In this document: positions 45,388-54,878 of the stretch, piece after piece
How positions within the stretch are numbered: position 1 is the first letter of the stretch
Layout of the letters: every line of letters begins with the position of its first letter
Origin: Rubrivivax sp.
GTDB taxonomy: Bacteria; Pseudomonadota; Gammaproteobacteria; Burkholderiales; Burkholderiaceae_C
Direction: 5' to 3'
Assembly (NCBI GenBank): GCA_027484825.1
Contig: JAIXSE010000034.1
Coordinates: 62,001-126,000 of the forward strand
Length of the DNA: 64,000 bases
Made by a program: the position numbers and the translations under genes
The notes under the pieces: model-generated
Told to the model about the DNA's origin: nothing
The model's input: only the letters and a program-made list of their open reading frames with translations
The model's database searches: none

Positions 45388-45446
45388 TGGACTGACCCTT
45401 CTTGTGCAGGACTCCTGGGGTGGGCCAACGCCCCAGGGATGTGTTG

Positions 45447-45492
45447 GCGCCGAGCCCCCCGGATGACTCCGGTGGGCTCGGCGCTTTTTTTT
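45447..45492 (+). terminator. Strong rho-independent terminator of the RND operon
   Basis: GCGCCGAGCCC pairs perfectly with GGGCTCGGCGC, with a further inner CCGGA/TCCGG stem, and eight T residues follow directly. It ends the efflux operon and separates it from the convergent ltrA gene. Confidence 0.95.
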
Positions 45493-45504
45493 GATGGGAA
45501 GCGA

Positions 45505-46680
45505 CTACCTGCCGCGGGTCTGACGCTCCCACACCGCCAAGGCCACCAGCACGAGGCAGGCGACTGCACTGGTCCAGACCGCCGGCCACCCGTCCGCCCA
45601 CAGGCCGGTGATCGCCAATGCAGTGACGGCGACCGCGTGGGACCAGGGCCAGCGCCCCAGCACCGACCATTTGAAGAGTCCCACCCCCAGGATGTAGAGC
45701 CCGTACCCGCCCAGCACACAGACGGCGGTGCGCAGCGGTGTCCCGCCCATTGGATGCGCCAGGACGAATTCATCCCCCGCCGCATTCACGATGATGCCGG
45801 CCACGATGGGCAGATGCAGATAGGTGTAGCTCAGCCGGGCCAGGCGCCCGGGATCGGCGCTGTGGGCGATGCGGCCGGTGGCCAGGTCATTGGTGGTGTC
45901 GAAATACAGCCACCACAGGGCCAGGCTGCCGGCAAAGGCCACCAGGAAGGCCAGGGCCGTCTCGGGGGTGATGGCGTGCTCCGAGAACGTCGCGCCCGTC
46001 ACCAGCAGGGATTCGCCCAGGGCGATGATCACAAAGAGCGCGCAGCGTTCCGCCAGATGTCCGCCGGAGATGGTCCAGTCGGTGGAGGCGGACCGTCCCA
46101 GGCCCGGCACGCCGAAGCCCAGCGAAGGCCCGACATACTCCAGGCCCAAGGCGGCCATCCAGCACGGCAGCCGCCATGCAGGGACCACCGCCCCGCAGAT
46201 CCACAGCAGGCCGCTGCTGGCCAGCCACACAAAAATCCGCTGGAAGTTGCGCACCAGTCCCGCGTTGCCCCGCGCGGCCCACAGGAAAAACGCCGTACGT
46301 CCCACCTGGATGCCGACATAGCTGCCTGCAAACATCAACGCCCGCTCATCAAACGCCTCGGGAATCGCGCCGGACATGAGCAGCCCCAGCAGCATGAAGA
46401 CAAACAGGCAGGCCCGCACCGGCAGGGCCTCCGGGTCCAGCCAGTTGGTCACCCAGGAGGTGAACACCCAGACCCACCACACCGCCAGCATCAGGAACAG
46501 CGTCTGAAGCACGCCCGCGAGCGTGAAGTGGCCGATCAGGCGATGCGACAGCTGGGTCACCGCAAAGACGAACACCAGGTCAAAAAACAGCTCGGCAAAG
46601 CTGACTTTGGCATGCCCGTGGGGGTCCGGGGCGCGCAGCAGGGAGGGGCGGTGGCGGGCAGCGGCTTGCATGAGACGCAC
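45505..46680 (-). CDS. ltrA: Low-temperature requirement protein A (LtrA) family
   Basis: A 391-residue polytopic membrane protein with about eleven helices. Its N-terminus carries the LtrA signature VSFAELFFDLVFVFAVTQLS, and the later family segment AERCALFVIIALGESLLVTG is present, with Glu and Ser/Thr conserved. The name comes from a Listeria mutant unable to grow in the cold; the biochemical function is unknown. ATG 46680 or 46671 may be used. It is convergent with the RND operon and divergent from the next cyclase gene. Confidence 0.88.
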   Translation of the reverse strand: MRLMQAAARHRPSLLRAPDPHGHAKVSFAELFFDLVFVFAVTQLSHRLIGHFTLAGVLQTLFLMLAVWWVWVFTSWVTNWLDPEALPVRACLFVFMLLGLLMSGAIPEAFDERALMFAGSYVGIQVGRTAFFLWAARGNAGLVRNFQRIFVWLASSGLLWICGAVVPAWRLPCWMAALGLEYVGPSLGFGVPGLGRSASTDWTISGGHLAERCALFVIIALGESLLVTGATFSEHAITPETALAFLVAFAGSLALWWLYFDTTNDLATGRIAHSADPGRLARLSYTYLHLPIVAGIIVNAAGDEFVLAHPMGGTPLRTAVCVLGGYGLYILGVGLFKWSVLGRWPWSHAVAVTALAITGLWADGWPAVWTSAVACLVLVALAVWERQTRGR

Positions 46681-46847
46681 TGTAGGCAGACGGGGGCCTG
46701 AGCGCGTCTGCCATCAGGGTGATGCCGCGCGTCATCCCGACTGAGGGTCACGGCTTGACGTGCTGCACTGCGGCACAAGGATAATCGGCGCCCGACGCCT
46801 CCGACCCGCCCTGGTGGCCGATTCACGCCGCCCCCTGTCCCGAACGC

Positions 46848-48758
46848 ATGCCGACCATTGCCCCCGCCGCTCCCCCGTCCCGTCTGAGTCGCGGCGTTGG
46901 CTGGCTGATGGGATCGCTGGTGGCCATGGCGGTGCTCTGCGCGCTGCTGGCCTGGCGCGCGCATGCCACGGTGACCCATCTGCAGCGCTCCGAACATATC
47001 GGCCGCACCCTCCCCCAGCTGCACCGGGTCATGGAGGACCTGCTCAATGCCGAAACCGGCCTGCGGGGCTACCTGCTCACCCAGAAGGGCAGCGCCCTGC
47101 AGCCGTACCGCGAAGCCATGGACGGCCTGGAGCAGCGGCTGGATGACCTGGTCCGGCTGAGCCCGGATCCGATGCAGGGGCCGCGCCTGGCCCGCATCCG
47201 GGAGCTGGCCCTGATCAAGCTGCGGGAACTGGACCAACTGGTGCGCCTGCACGACAGCGGTCAGCATGACGAAGCCCTGGAGCGGGTGATGGGCAACCCG
47301 GCCCAGATGGACGAATTGCGCGACCTGCTGGGGGAGCTGCGTGCGGACCTTGCCGCCGAACAGGCCCGCATCAATGCCCGCCTGCAGCAGGATGCCAACC
47401 AGGGCGAATGGCTGCTGCTGGGCGGCCTGGGCACGCTCACCCTGTTCACCGCGATTGCAGTGACGCAAGTCATCACCCGCACCCGGACGGCCGAGCGCTC
47501 CCAGCAGCGCCTGCGCGACATCGCCGATCACGTTCCCGCCCTCATCGGCCACTTCGACCGCCAAGGGCGTCTGCTGTTTGCCAATGCGGAAGCCGGGCGG
47601 GTCTTCGGCTTCGAGCCGGAAGCGGCGGTCGGACGGCCCATCGCGGACCTGCACACGCCGCAGGGGGCCGCCGCCATGCAGCCGCAGGTGGACCGGGTGC
47701 TGGCCGGGGCGACGGTGGAGTTTGATGCGCGTGTGCAGGTGGACGGGCAGTGGCGCCACTTCCATCAGTGCCTGGTGCCGGATCGGCTGCCCGGGGCCAC
47801 ACGCGGCTTTTATGCCGTGTCCATGGACATCACCGACCGCCGCCGCGATGAACTCCGCGTGGCCCAGAGCGAAAAGCGCCTGAAGGCGGTGACCGACAAC
47901 CTGCCGATCGCGCTGGGCTACATCGATGCCGAGCAGCGCCTGCAATACGCCAACGAAACGGTGCGCACCTTGCTGAATGTGCCGCTGGAGGGCGCGATCG
48001 GCCGGACGCTGGAATCGCTGCTGGGCCCGGAGCAGTACGCCCAGCGGCGTGTGCATCTGGCGCTGGGGCTGCAGGGGGAGCGGGTGGAATTCGACACCAG
48101 CGGGGTTCACCTGGGGCGCAAGCGGCATTTCCGCAGCGTGTACGTGCCCGACATTGCAGAGGGCGGCGCCGTGGTGGGGCTGTTCCTGCTGTCCATCGAC
48201 ATCACGCCGATGAAGCAGGCGGAGGCCCAGCTGGCGCAGTGGGCCAGCTCGGACGCGCTGACCGGACTGCCCAACCGCCGCGAACTGGACCAGGCGCTGG
48301 AGCAGGCCCTGCTGCGCCAGCGACGGCTGGCCCGGGAAGGCCGCGCGCTGGCGGTGCTGTTCCTGGATGTGGACCATTTCAAGACGGTCAACGATTCCTA
48401 TGGACATGCCGTCGGCGATGAGGTGCTCAAGGCCTTTGCCCAGTGCCTGCGCCACACGGTGCGAGCCAGCGACGTCGTGGCGCGGCTGGCCGGCGACGAG
48501 TTCGTGGCGGTGCTGGAAGGGCTGAACAGCCCGGACGAGGCGGCCGGTGTGGCTGCCAAGATCATCGAGGCCGTGGCGCACCAGCCGCTGGCCGGGCTCA
48601 GCGTGACCACCAGCATTGGCGTGGCCACGGTGGAGGAGCCGGAGATGCCCGCCCGGGACCTGATGGCCCTGGCCGACCGGGCGCTCTATCAGGCCAAGCG
48701 GAGCGGACGCAACGGCTTTGCCGTGCTGCACGGGCCGGGACTGGACAGCCGTCGCTGA
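46848..48758 (+). CDS. Membrane CHASE3-PAS-PAS-GGDEF diguanylate cyclase
   Basis: A 636-residue protein. A first membrane helix (about 17-40) leads to a periplasmic CHASE3 domain (about 45-185; LLNAETGLRGYLLTQKGSAL) and a second helix (about 187-205). Two PAS domains follow (about 215-335 and 340-460), then a GGDEF domain (about 465-630). The active site reads RLAGDEFVAV: the first Gly is Ala, a change tolerated in many active cyclases. An RxxD inhibition site (RASD) is five residues upstream. It should make cyclic di-GMP in response to a periplasmic or redox signal. No phosphodiesterase domain is present. Confidence 0.9.
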   Translation: MPTIAPAAPPSRLSRGVGWLMGSLVAMAVLCALLAWRAHATVTHLQRSEHIGRTLPQLHRVMEDLLNAETGLRGYLLTQKGSALQPYREAMDGLEQRLDDLVRLSPDPMQGPRLARIRELALIKLRELDQLVRLHDSGQHDEALERVMGNPAQMDELRDLLGELRADLAAEQARINARLQQDANQGEWLLLGGLGTLTLFTAIAVTQVITRTRTAERSQQRLRDIADHVPALIGHFDRQGRLLFANAEAGRVFGFEPEAAVGRPIADLHTPQGAAAMQPQVDRVLAGATVEFDARVQVDGQWRHFHQCLVPDRLPGATRGFYAVSMDITDRRRDELRVAQSEKRLKAVTDNLPIALGYIDAEQRLQYANETVRTLLNVPLEGAIGRTLESLLGPEQYAQRRVHLALGLQGERVEFDTSGVHLGRKRHFRSVYVPDIAEGGAVVGLFLLSIDITPMKQAEAQLAQWASSDALTGLPNRRELDQALEQALLRQRRLAREGRALAVLFLDVDHFKTVNDSYGHAVGDEVLKAFAQCLRHTVRASDVVARLAGDEFVAVLEGLNSPDEAAGVAAKIIEAVAHQPLAGLSVTTSIGVATVEEPEMPARDLMALADRALYQAKRSGRNGFAVLHGPGLDSRR

Positions 48759-48812
48759 AAGTCCCCCTCCCCCCCAGGAGGGCAGCCGATATGGGGGCGC
48801 CGACCCCCCAAT

Positions 48813-48826
48813 TTCAAGATCTTGAA
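48813..48826. promoter_or_regulatory. Perfect palindrome upstream of the hsp20 pair
   Basis: TTCAAGATCTTGAA is a perfect 14-base palindrome 87 bases before the first hsp20 gene. Its right half supplies a CTTGAAG that resembles the heat-shock sigma-32 -35 element, but no convincing CCCCAT -10 partner is seen at the right distance. It may be a repressor site or part of the heat promoter. Confidence 0.45.
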
Positions 48827-48912
48827 GAACCGCCCGGTCGTCCAAAACTTGGAGGCATGGCGGTCATTTCAGGCCGCCCTGAACGACTCCCTACCGTCCC
48901 TCAGGAGGCCCT

Positions 48913-49368
48913 ATGTACCAACGTCTGTTCGCCCGTGACCTGTTCAACGAGCTCGAGCGCCTGCAGCGCGATGTCAGCCAGGCTTTTGATGTGTCTTCCA
49001 GCATTCGCGGCCAGGGCCGCGGCGGCTATCCGGCACTGAACGTCGGCCTGTCCCCCGAAGCGGTCGAGGTGTATGCCTTCGCACCGGGCCTGGACCCGGC
49101 CAGCATCAGCGTGGACCTGGACCGCGGCGTGCTCAGCCTGTCCGGCGAGCGGGCCTCCCAGACTGCCGCCAAGGCTGACGGCGCCGCCGCGGACGCCCGC
49201 AGCATCGTGCATCAGAACGAGCGCTTCAGCGGCAGTTTCCGCCGTGTGGTGAGCCTGCCGGACGACATCGATCCGGATCAGGTGCAGGCCAGCTACCGCG
49301 ACGGTGTGCTGCGCGTGACCATCAAGCGCCGCGCCGCGGTCCAGCCCCGCCGCATCGACATCCATTGA
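48913..49368 (+). CDS. Hsp20/alpha-crystallin small heat-shock protein 1
   Basis: A 151-residue small heat-shock protein. ATG 48913 follows CAGGAGGCC. The alpha-crystallin domain spans about residues 40-140 (ALNVGLSPEAVEVYAFAPGL; RFSGSFRRVVSLPDDIDPDQ; ASYRDGVLRVTIKRR), and the C-terminal IxI-type motif (IDI) that helps oligomer assembly ends the protein. It is an ATP-independent holdase preventing aggregation. The stop overlaps the upstream region of a second hsp20, so they form an operon. Confidence 0.93.
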   Translation: MYQRLFARDLFNELERLQRDVSQAFDVSSSIRGQGRGGYPALNVGLSPEAVEVYAFAPGLDPASISVDLDRGVLSLSGERASQTAAKADGAAADARSIVHQNERFSGSFRRVVSLPDDIDPDQVQASYRDGVLRVTIKRRAAVQPRRIDIH

Positions 49369-49418
49369 GCACGCCGTCCGGCGATCCCCTCCAACGCATT
49401 CAGCCCAGAGTACGCATC

Positions 49419-49916
49419 ATGAGCACGCAAGCCGTTCAAACCTCCACTTCCGTCAACCCGGCCGTCGTCGGCACGATGACCCCGGCCGCCGTGGAAGGCA
49501 CCGTGCCGGTCGGCACGCAGAACCCAGCCGCCGCATCGGCGTCCGCGGCCCGTGCGCGCACGGCCTCCAGCCGCCAGCGCGAGGACCTGGCCCTGGTGCC
49601 GCCGGTGGATGTGATCGAAGACCCGCAGGGCATCACCCTGTACGCCGACCTGCCCGGCGTGCCCCGCGAACTGCTCAACCTGCGGGTGGACGGTGACCAG
49701 CTGATCATCGAGGCCGACATGCGCTTGGACATGCCCGAAGGCCTGCGGGCCGGTCATGCCGAGGTCACCCGTCAGCACTACCGCCGGGTCTTCACCCTGA
49801 GCAAGGAACTGGATGCCGAGCAGATCTCGGCGGAGCTGACCCACGGGGTGCTGCAGGTGCGCCTGCCCAAGGCCGCCCATGCGCAGCCGCGCAAGATCCA
49901 GGTCGCGCTGGGTTGA
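49419..49916 (+). CDS. Hsp20/alpha-crystallin small heat-shock protein 2
   Basis: A 165-residue small heat-shock protein with an Ala/Thr-rich N-terminal arm of about 50 residues. The alpha-crystallin domain follows (VDVIEDPQGITLYADLPGVP; HYRRVFTLSKELDAEQISAE; LTHGVLQVRLPKA), and the protein ends RKIQVALG, with an I-x-V motif. ATG 49419 is preferred; the frame is open from a TTG at 49365 that touches the stop of the first hsp20. The two proteins differ clearly and may form mixed oligomers. Confidence 0.9.
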   Translation: MSTQAVQTSTSVNPAVVGTMTPAAVEGTVPVGTQNPAAASASAARARTASSRQREDLALVPPVDVIEDPQGITLYADLPGVPRELLNLRVDGDQLIIEADMRLDMPEGLRAGHAEVTRQHYRRVFTLSKELDAEQISAELTHGVLQVRLPKAAHAQPRKIQVALG

Positions 49917-49968
49917 GCCTTGCAGGCAAGGGCGCGCGGCTGAGACGGTCCGCGCTCAGTAGCGCCTG

Positions 49969-49995
49969 GCGCGGAGTGACCCAGTCACTCCGCGC
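49969..49995. terminator. Bidirectional hairpin between hsp20 and the FUSC gene
   Basis: A perfect 12-base stem (GCGCGGAGTGAC / GTCACTCCGCGC) with a three-base CCA loop lies between the convergent genes and includes the FUSC stop codon. There is no T tract, so it may rely on Rho or only stabilise the message ends. Confidence 0.6.
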
Positions 49996-52267
49996 TCAGG
50001 CTGTTCTGAACCGACTCGGTCGTCGGGTCGGCGCCCATCGCCACCAGGGCGGCTTCGGCCGCCTGACCCGCGCGGGCGGCGTCGTCCATGCTGACCTGCA
50101 GTCGGCGGCGCATCCAGGGCCGCAGGTCCTGCATCGGTCCCACGTCCGGCAGCAGGCTCCAGTCCTGCAGCAGTTGCAGGGTGTGGGGCACCGGCTCGCG
50201 GCCCTCGAGCGCGCGTTGCAGGCGCAGCGCATGCGGCGGCAGTTCCGCCAGGGCCTCGGGGCCGAGTTCCGCGGCGCGGCGCATCAGCGTCTGGCGCATC
50301 ATGGACAGATGCGCCATGAGGCGATAGCCGTGGTCCAGCACCGTGTTCAGGTCCTGCAGCGGCGGTCGCACCCGGCGCGGCTCGGACTCGCTGCGCTGCA
50401 GCGCGGCCGACAGCGCGGCCAGTGCGTCATAAGCCTGGCGCCGGGCCAGGCGCTGGCTGAGCGCGCCGGCTGGTGTGAGCTCGGCCGTCATGGCTTGCTT
50501 GACGTAGAGCTGAAGCGCGCTGCGGGCCCGTTTGAGCGACCGGGGCAGATGGCGCCGTTCCCAGGCCGGCAGCACATAGCTGAAGGCCCAGGCCAGGGCG
50601 GCGCCCAGCACGGTGTCCGCCAGCCGCTCCACCACGGCCACGCCATGGGTGGTGTCGGCCAGATGGGCCTGCAGCAGTGCCATCACCGTGGCCGCAATGG
50701 CGGTGACCAGGTAGCGACGGGTGATGAAGGCGTGCGCAATGCCCACCGCCACCTGCAGCACCACCGTCCACAGCGTGAGGCTGGGCACCATCGACAGCAG
50801 CAGGATCAGCCCGCAGCCGATGGCCGTGCCCAGCACCCGCATGTTGCGTCGCGCCAGGGTCTGGTCGAGCGTGCCGCGCAGCACCACGGCCACCGACAGC
50901 ACCAGCCAGTGCGGATGCGAGGCCCAGGGCAGCGCCAGGGCGATGTAGTAGGCGCTGGACAACGCCAGCAGGCTGCGCAGTGCATGGCGCAGCACTGGGG
51001 AGTCCAGTCGCCACTGGGCCTTGAGCAGGCCGATCGGCCAGCCTTCCGGGGTCAGGAACTGGTTCAACTGCACCTGGTCCAGCGGCAGCGGCGGCAGCGG
51101 CTGGGCCGGGTCCAGCGCATGGGCAATGGCCAGCACTTCGCCGTCCAGATGGGTCAGGCGGTCGTGCAGCAGGGCCTGCAGACGGGCGCGCGGATCCTGC
51201 GCCGGCACGGATGGCCAGGACACCGGCGCCAGCACCAGGGAGTGCGGCGCCTCATCATTGAGCAGCGCCAGGCGGCAGGTCTCCAGCGCCTGGGTGAGTG
51301 AGGCCAGGCGCTGTACCAGCGACTGGCGCAGCTGCTGGCCGATGGGGTCTTCGCCGATCAGCTCCAGGTCCAGCCGGCTGGCCAGCATCAGGTCCCGCAG
51401 CTCGATCACATGCAGCAGCACGGCGACGCTGCGCGGGTCGTCCTCCAGATGCGGGAAGATCTGGTCGCGGGTGGACTGCAGCACCTCGGCCAACTGGGCT
51501 TCATTGCCCAGCCAGTCCCGCATGGCATGGGCGGCGCCGCCGCTGCCCAGCAGCTCTGCCCGTGCCTGCAGCAACTGGGCCAGGCCGCGCAGCGCATCGG
51601 CCAGCGCCAGCCGCCGGAAGCGTCGTTGCAGCACCGCGCCGGCCAGCAGGGCCCAGGCCAGGTACAGCCCGACGCCGGCCGCGCCGCTGGCCACGATCAC
51701 CGTCAACGGCAGTGGTGGCCAGGCGAGCGCAAACACCATCGCCAGGATGGGCGCAAACGACACGGCTGCCGCACGCTGGCCCCAGGCCATCATCAGGGCA
51801 CTGCCAAAGGCCATGGCGGCCACCAGCGCCCCCATCCAGCCGTGGTGGTTGCGCAGCAGCGGCACCGCCACCACGGCCACCAGGGCCAGCACGCCGCCCA
51901 GGGCGACGCGCTTGAAGTTGCGGCTGAGGTTGCCCGGCAGATCGGCCAGGCTCGCGCAGATGGCGCAGGCCATCGCCAGCTGCGAGGCGATGTGGGAGAG
52001 TGCCGCCGGTGCCAGGTGCGACACCACCACCTGCACCAGCGCCACGCCCAGCGCCACGGTCAGGCCATTCCACCAGTGCACCGGCCAATGCCGCCAGCGG
52101 CCCAGCAGCCAGGACAGCGAGCTGTCGGCGGCGCCCGGCAGGGACAGCAGGCCGCGCTGCCGGCGCGGACTGGACGGACTGGACGGACTGCGGCGTCGGC
52201 CGGGACCGGCGCTGCTGGCGGGGCCGGACCGGCGATGCGGTCCGGCGGGAGGCTGCGCGGGGTTCAA
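49985..52267 (-). CDS. FUSC-family membrane protein coupled to cphA
   Basis: A protein of about 760 residues with the FUSC/YccS plan. It has an N-terminal block of membrane helices (SHIASQLAMACAICASLADL through AVAVPLLRNHHGWMGALVAA), a cytoplasmic middle, a second helix block (LRSLLALSSAYYIALALPWA; VAVVLRGTLDQTLARRNMRV with the FUSC motif; LADTVLGAALAWAFSYVLPA) and a helical C-terminus. Relatives are linked to aromatic acid or other anion efflux, but function is poorly known. The start is uncertain: a TTG at 52267 overlaps the cphA stop (TTGA) behind AAGGA and is preferred, while the frame stays open 22 codons further into cphA. The overlap suggests a transport role linked to cyanophycin or its amino acids. 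Confidence 0.8.
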   Translation of the reverse strand: MNPAQPPAGPHRRSGPASSAGPGRRRSPSSPSSPRRQRGLLSLPGAADSSLSWLLGRWRHWPVHWWNGLTVALGVALVQVVVSHLAPAALSHIASQLAMACAICASLADLPGNLSRNFKRVALGGVLALVAVVAVPLLRNHHGWMGALVAAMAFGSALMMAWGQRAAAVSFAPILAMVFALAWPPLPLTVIVASGAAGVGLYLAWALLAGAVLQRRFRRLALADALRGLAQLLQARAELLGSGGAAHAMRDWLGNEAQLAEVLQSTRDQIFPHLEDDPRSVAVLLHVIELRDLMLASRLDLELIGEDPIGQQLRQSLVQRLASLTQALETCRLALLNDEAPHSLVLAPVSWPSVPAQDPRARLQALLHDRLTHLDGEVLAIAHALDPAQPLPPLPLDQVQLNQFLTPEGWPIGLLKAQWRLDSPVLRHALRSLLALSSAYYIALALPWASHPHWLVLSVAVVLRGTLDQTLARRNMRVLGTAIGCGLILLLSMVPSLTLWTVVLQVAVGIAHAFITRRYLVTAIAATVMALLQAHLADTTHGVAVVERLADTVLGAALAWAFSYVLPAWERRHLPRSLKRARSALQLYVKQAMTAELTPAGALSQRLARRQAYDALAALSAALQRSESEPRRVRPPLQDLNTVLDHGYRLMAHLSMMRQTLMRRAAELGPEALAELPPHALRLQRALEGREPVPHTLQLLQDWSLLPDVGPMQDLRPWMRRRLQVSMDDAARAGQAAEAALVAMGADPTTESVQNSLSAE

Positions 52268-54852
52268 GCTTCCTTGATGCGCTGGGCCAGATGGGCCAGC
52301 GCTTCCTCCACCTGATCCACCAGCACCAGGCACAGGTCGCCCGGTTGCAGACGCTCCAGGGCCCGGTCGATGGCGTTGAACTCGCCGCGAACTTCCTCCA
52401 CATGGCGGGTCCGGCTGGCGCCTTCCAGGCCCTGGCGCAGCAGCGCCAGCACCTCGCCGTCCTCACGGCCGCGCTGGCAGGCATCCTGGAAGAGGATGGC
52501 GTCGTCAAAGGCCTGGCCCAGGATCTGGGTCTGGATGCGGATGTCTTCGTCCCGGCGGTCGCCCGCGCCCGAGATCACCACCGAGCGGCGCTGGGCCGGC
52601 AGGCCCTGCACGGCGGCCACCAGGGCCTTCATCGCGTCGCCGTTGTGGCCGTAGTCGGCAATCACGGTGGCACCGCGGTAGTCCATGACATTGAATCGGC
52701 CCGGCACGCTGTCGGCGTCGCTCATGAAACTGGCCAGACCGCGGCGGATGGTGTCCCAATCCAGACCGACGCCCCAGGCGGCCGCCACCGACGCCATCGC
52801 GTTCTCCACCTGGAAGGGGATGGCACCACCGCGGGTGAAGGGGATGTCACGCAGCGGGATGGACTCGCGCCAGGCGCCTTCAGCGGCGACCAGGCTGTCG
52901 CCGTCCACATAGACGCTGCGTTTGCCCTGGGCGCGGTGCGTGGCCATCAGCGGGTGATGACGGTCGCTGGCGAAGTAGATGATCTGGCCGGGGCAGACGG
53001 CGGCCATGTTGGCCACCACCGGGTCCATCGCATTGAGCACGGCATAGCCATTGGGCGCCACGTTCTGCACGATGACGCGCTTGACCAGGGCCAGCTCTTC
53101 CACGGTGTTGAGGAAGTTCATGCCCAGGTGGTCGCCTTCGCCGAGGTTGGTCACCACCGCCACCTGGCAGCGGTCAAAGCCCAGACCTTCGCGCAGGATG
53201 CCGCCGCGGGCCGTCTCGAACACCGCCGCTTCCACATCGGGATGCATCAGCACATTGCGGGCGCTCTTGGGGCCGGAGCAGTCGCCGCTGTCGGTCTGGC
53301 GACCTTCCACATAGACGCCATCGGTATTGGTCATGCCCACCCGCAGGCCCTGGGTGGCGAACATGTGGGCCACCAGGCGGGACGTTGTCGTCTTGCCGTT
53401 GGTGCCGGTCACCGCCACGATGGGGATGCGGCCGTCTTCATTCTTGTCGCCGCGCGACGCGTGGCCATAGAGGCTGGCGATGATGGCTTCGCCCACATCC
53501 CGGCCCTTGCCGTAGGAGGGGCTCAGATGCATGCGCAGGCCCGGCGCCGCATTCACCTCGACGATGCCGCCGTTCTGCTCTTCCAGCGGACGCAGCACGC
53601 TCTCGGCCACCACGTCCACGCCGCAGACATGCAGGCCGACCACCTGGGCCGCGGCGATGGCGCGAGCGGCCACTTCCGGATGCACGTCGTCGGTCACGTC
53701 GGTGGCGGTGCCGCCGGTGGAGAGGTTGGCGTTGTTGCGCAGGATGACGCGGCGGCCCTTGTCGGGCACCGAGTCGGGCGTGAGGCCTTGCAGGTCCAGC
53801 CGGGCGATGGCGATGTCGTCCAGGCGGATCTTGGTCAGCGAGGTGGCATGGCCGTCGCCGCGGCGCGGGTCTTCATTGACCTTGGCCACCAGTTCCCGCA
53901 CCGTGTGGGTGCCGTCGCCGATGACATTGGGCGGATCGCGTCGGGCAGCGGCCACGAGCTTGTCGCCCACGACCAGCAGGCGATAGTCGCTGCCGGGCAG
54001 GAATTTCTCGACCATGACGGTGCCGATGTCCTCGGCCGCCTTGTAGGCGATCTCCAGATGGGCACGCGAGGCCACGTTGACCGTGACGCCCTTGCCCTGG
54101 TTGCCGTCCAGCGGCTTGACCACGACCGGCAGGCCGATCTCCTGGGCCACGTCCCAGGCTTCGTCCACCGTGCTGACGGGGGCGCCCACCGGCACCGGTA
54201 CACCGGCCGATTGCAGCAGGCGCTTGGACAGGTCCTTGTCCTGCGCGATGGACTCGGACACGGCGCTGGTGGCGTCCACTTCCGCGGCCCAGATGCGGCG
54301 CTGCTTCACGCCCCAGCCCAGTTGCACCAAGCTGCCCTGGGTCAGGCGGCGGAAGGGGATGCCGCGTTTGCAGGCGGCGTCCACGATGGATCCGGTCGAC
54401 GGGCCGAGGCGGATGTCCTCGTCCGTCTCGCGCAGCTCGCGCACGGCGGCGTCAGCATCGAAGCTGCCGCCGGTGGCCGCCGCATTGATCAGGGCCACCG
54501 CCTTGTCGAAGGCCATGCGGCCGACGTCTTCCTCGCTGTACTCCACGACCACCTGATAGGTGCCGGCTTCGGAGGTGGTGTGGGTGTGGCTGTAGGTCAC
54601 CGGGCAACCGGCCTGGGCTTGCAGGGCCAGGGCCGCCTGCTCCAGCACATGGGCCAGCGAGATCGGGGTCTTGGCGCTGCTGGCCGGCCGCAGCGGACCG
54701 ACACCGGGGAAGAGGGCGCGCAGGCGGGCCTCGAAGCCGTCCATGTCGGCGATGGTGCGTTCCGAGTCGCTGCAGTGAACCACCGCTTCGATGGCGGTAT
54801 GACGGCTCCACATGTTGGGGCCACGGAGTGCTCGGGTGCGAGAGACTTCCAT
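52264..54852 (-). CDS. cphA: Cyanophycin synthetase CphA (two active ATP sites)
   Basis: An 862-residue synthetase of normal length that builds multi-L-arginyl-poly-L-aspartate from Asp and Arg with ATP. It has an N-terminal domain (1-160), an ATP-grasp domain that adds Asp (about 205-465; LPVVVKPLDGNQGKGVTVNV, VEVNAAPGLRMHLSPS), and a Mur-ligase-like domain that adds Arg. The Mur P-loop VTGTNGKTTTSR at 483-492 is intact, followed by TNLGEGDHLG and DYGHNGDAM. Cyanophycin is a cytoplasmic nitrogen reserve. It lies 26 bases after cphA' and is coupled to the FUSC gene. No cyanophycinase gene is in the window. Confidence 0.95.
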   Translation of the reverse strand: MEVSRTRALRGPNMWSRHTAIEAVVHCSDSERTIADMDGFEARLRALFPGVGPLRPASSAKTPISLAHVLEQAALALQAQAGCPVTYSHTHTTSEAGTYQVVVEYSEEDVGRMAFDKAVALINAAATGGSFDADAAVRELRETDEDIRLGPSTGSIVDAACKRGIPFRRLTQGSLVQLGWGVKQRRIWAAEVDATSAVSESIAQDKDLSKRLLQSAGVPVPVGAPVSTVDEAWDVAQEIGLPVVVKPLDGNQGKGVTVNVASRAHLEIAYKAAEDIGTVMVEKFLPGSDYRLLVVGDKLVAAARRDPPNVIGDGTHTVRELVAKVNEDPRRGDGHATSLTKIRLDDIAIARLDLQGLTPDSVPDKGRRVILRNNANLSTGGTATDVTDDVHPEVAARAIAAAQVVGLHVCGVDVVAESVLRPLEEQNGGIVEVNAAPGLRMHLSPSYGKGRDVGEAIIASLYGHASRGDKNEDGRIPIVAVTGTNGKTTTSRLVAHMFATQGLRVGMTNTDGVYVEGRQTDSGDCSGPKSARNVLMHPDVEAAVFETARGGILREGLGFDRCQVAVVTNLGEGDHLGMNFLNTVEELALVKRVIVQNVAPNGYAVLNAMDPVVANMAAVCPGQIIYFASDRHHPLMATHRAQGKRSVYVDGDSLVAAEGAWRESIPLRDIPFTRGGAIPFQVENAMASVAAAWGVGLDWDTIRRGLASFMSDADSVPGRFNVMDYRGATVIADYGHNGDAMKALVAAVQGLPAQRRSVVISGAGDRRDEDIRIQTQILGQAFDDAILFQDACQRGREDGEVLALLRQGLEGASRTRHVEEVRGEFNAIDRALERLQPGDLCLVLVDQVEEALAHLAQRIKEA

Positions 54853-54878
54853 CTGTCGTCTTTCGTTCGTCTGTTCTT

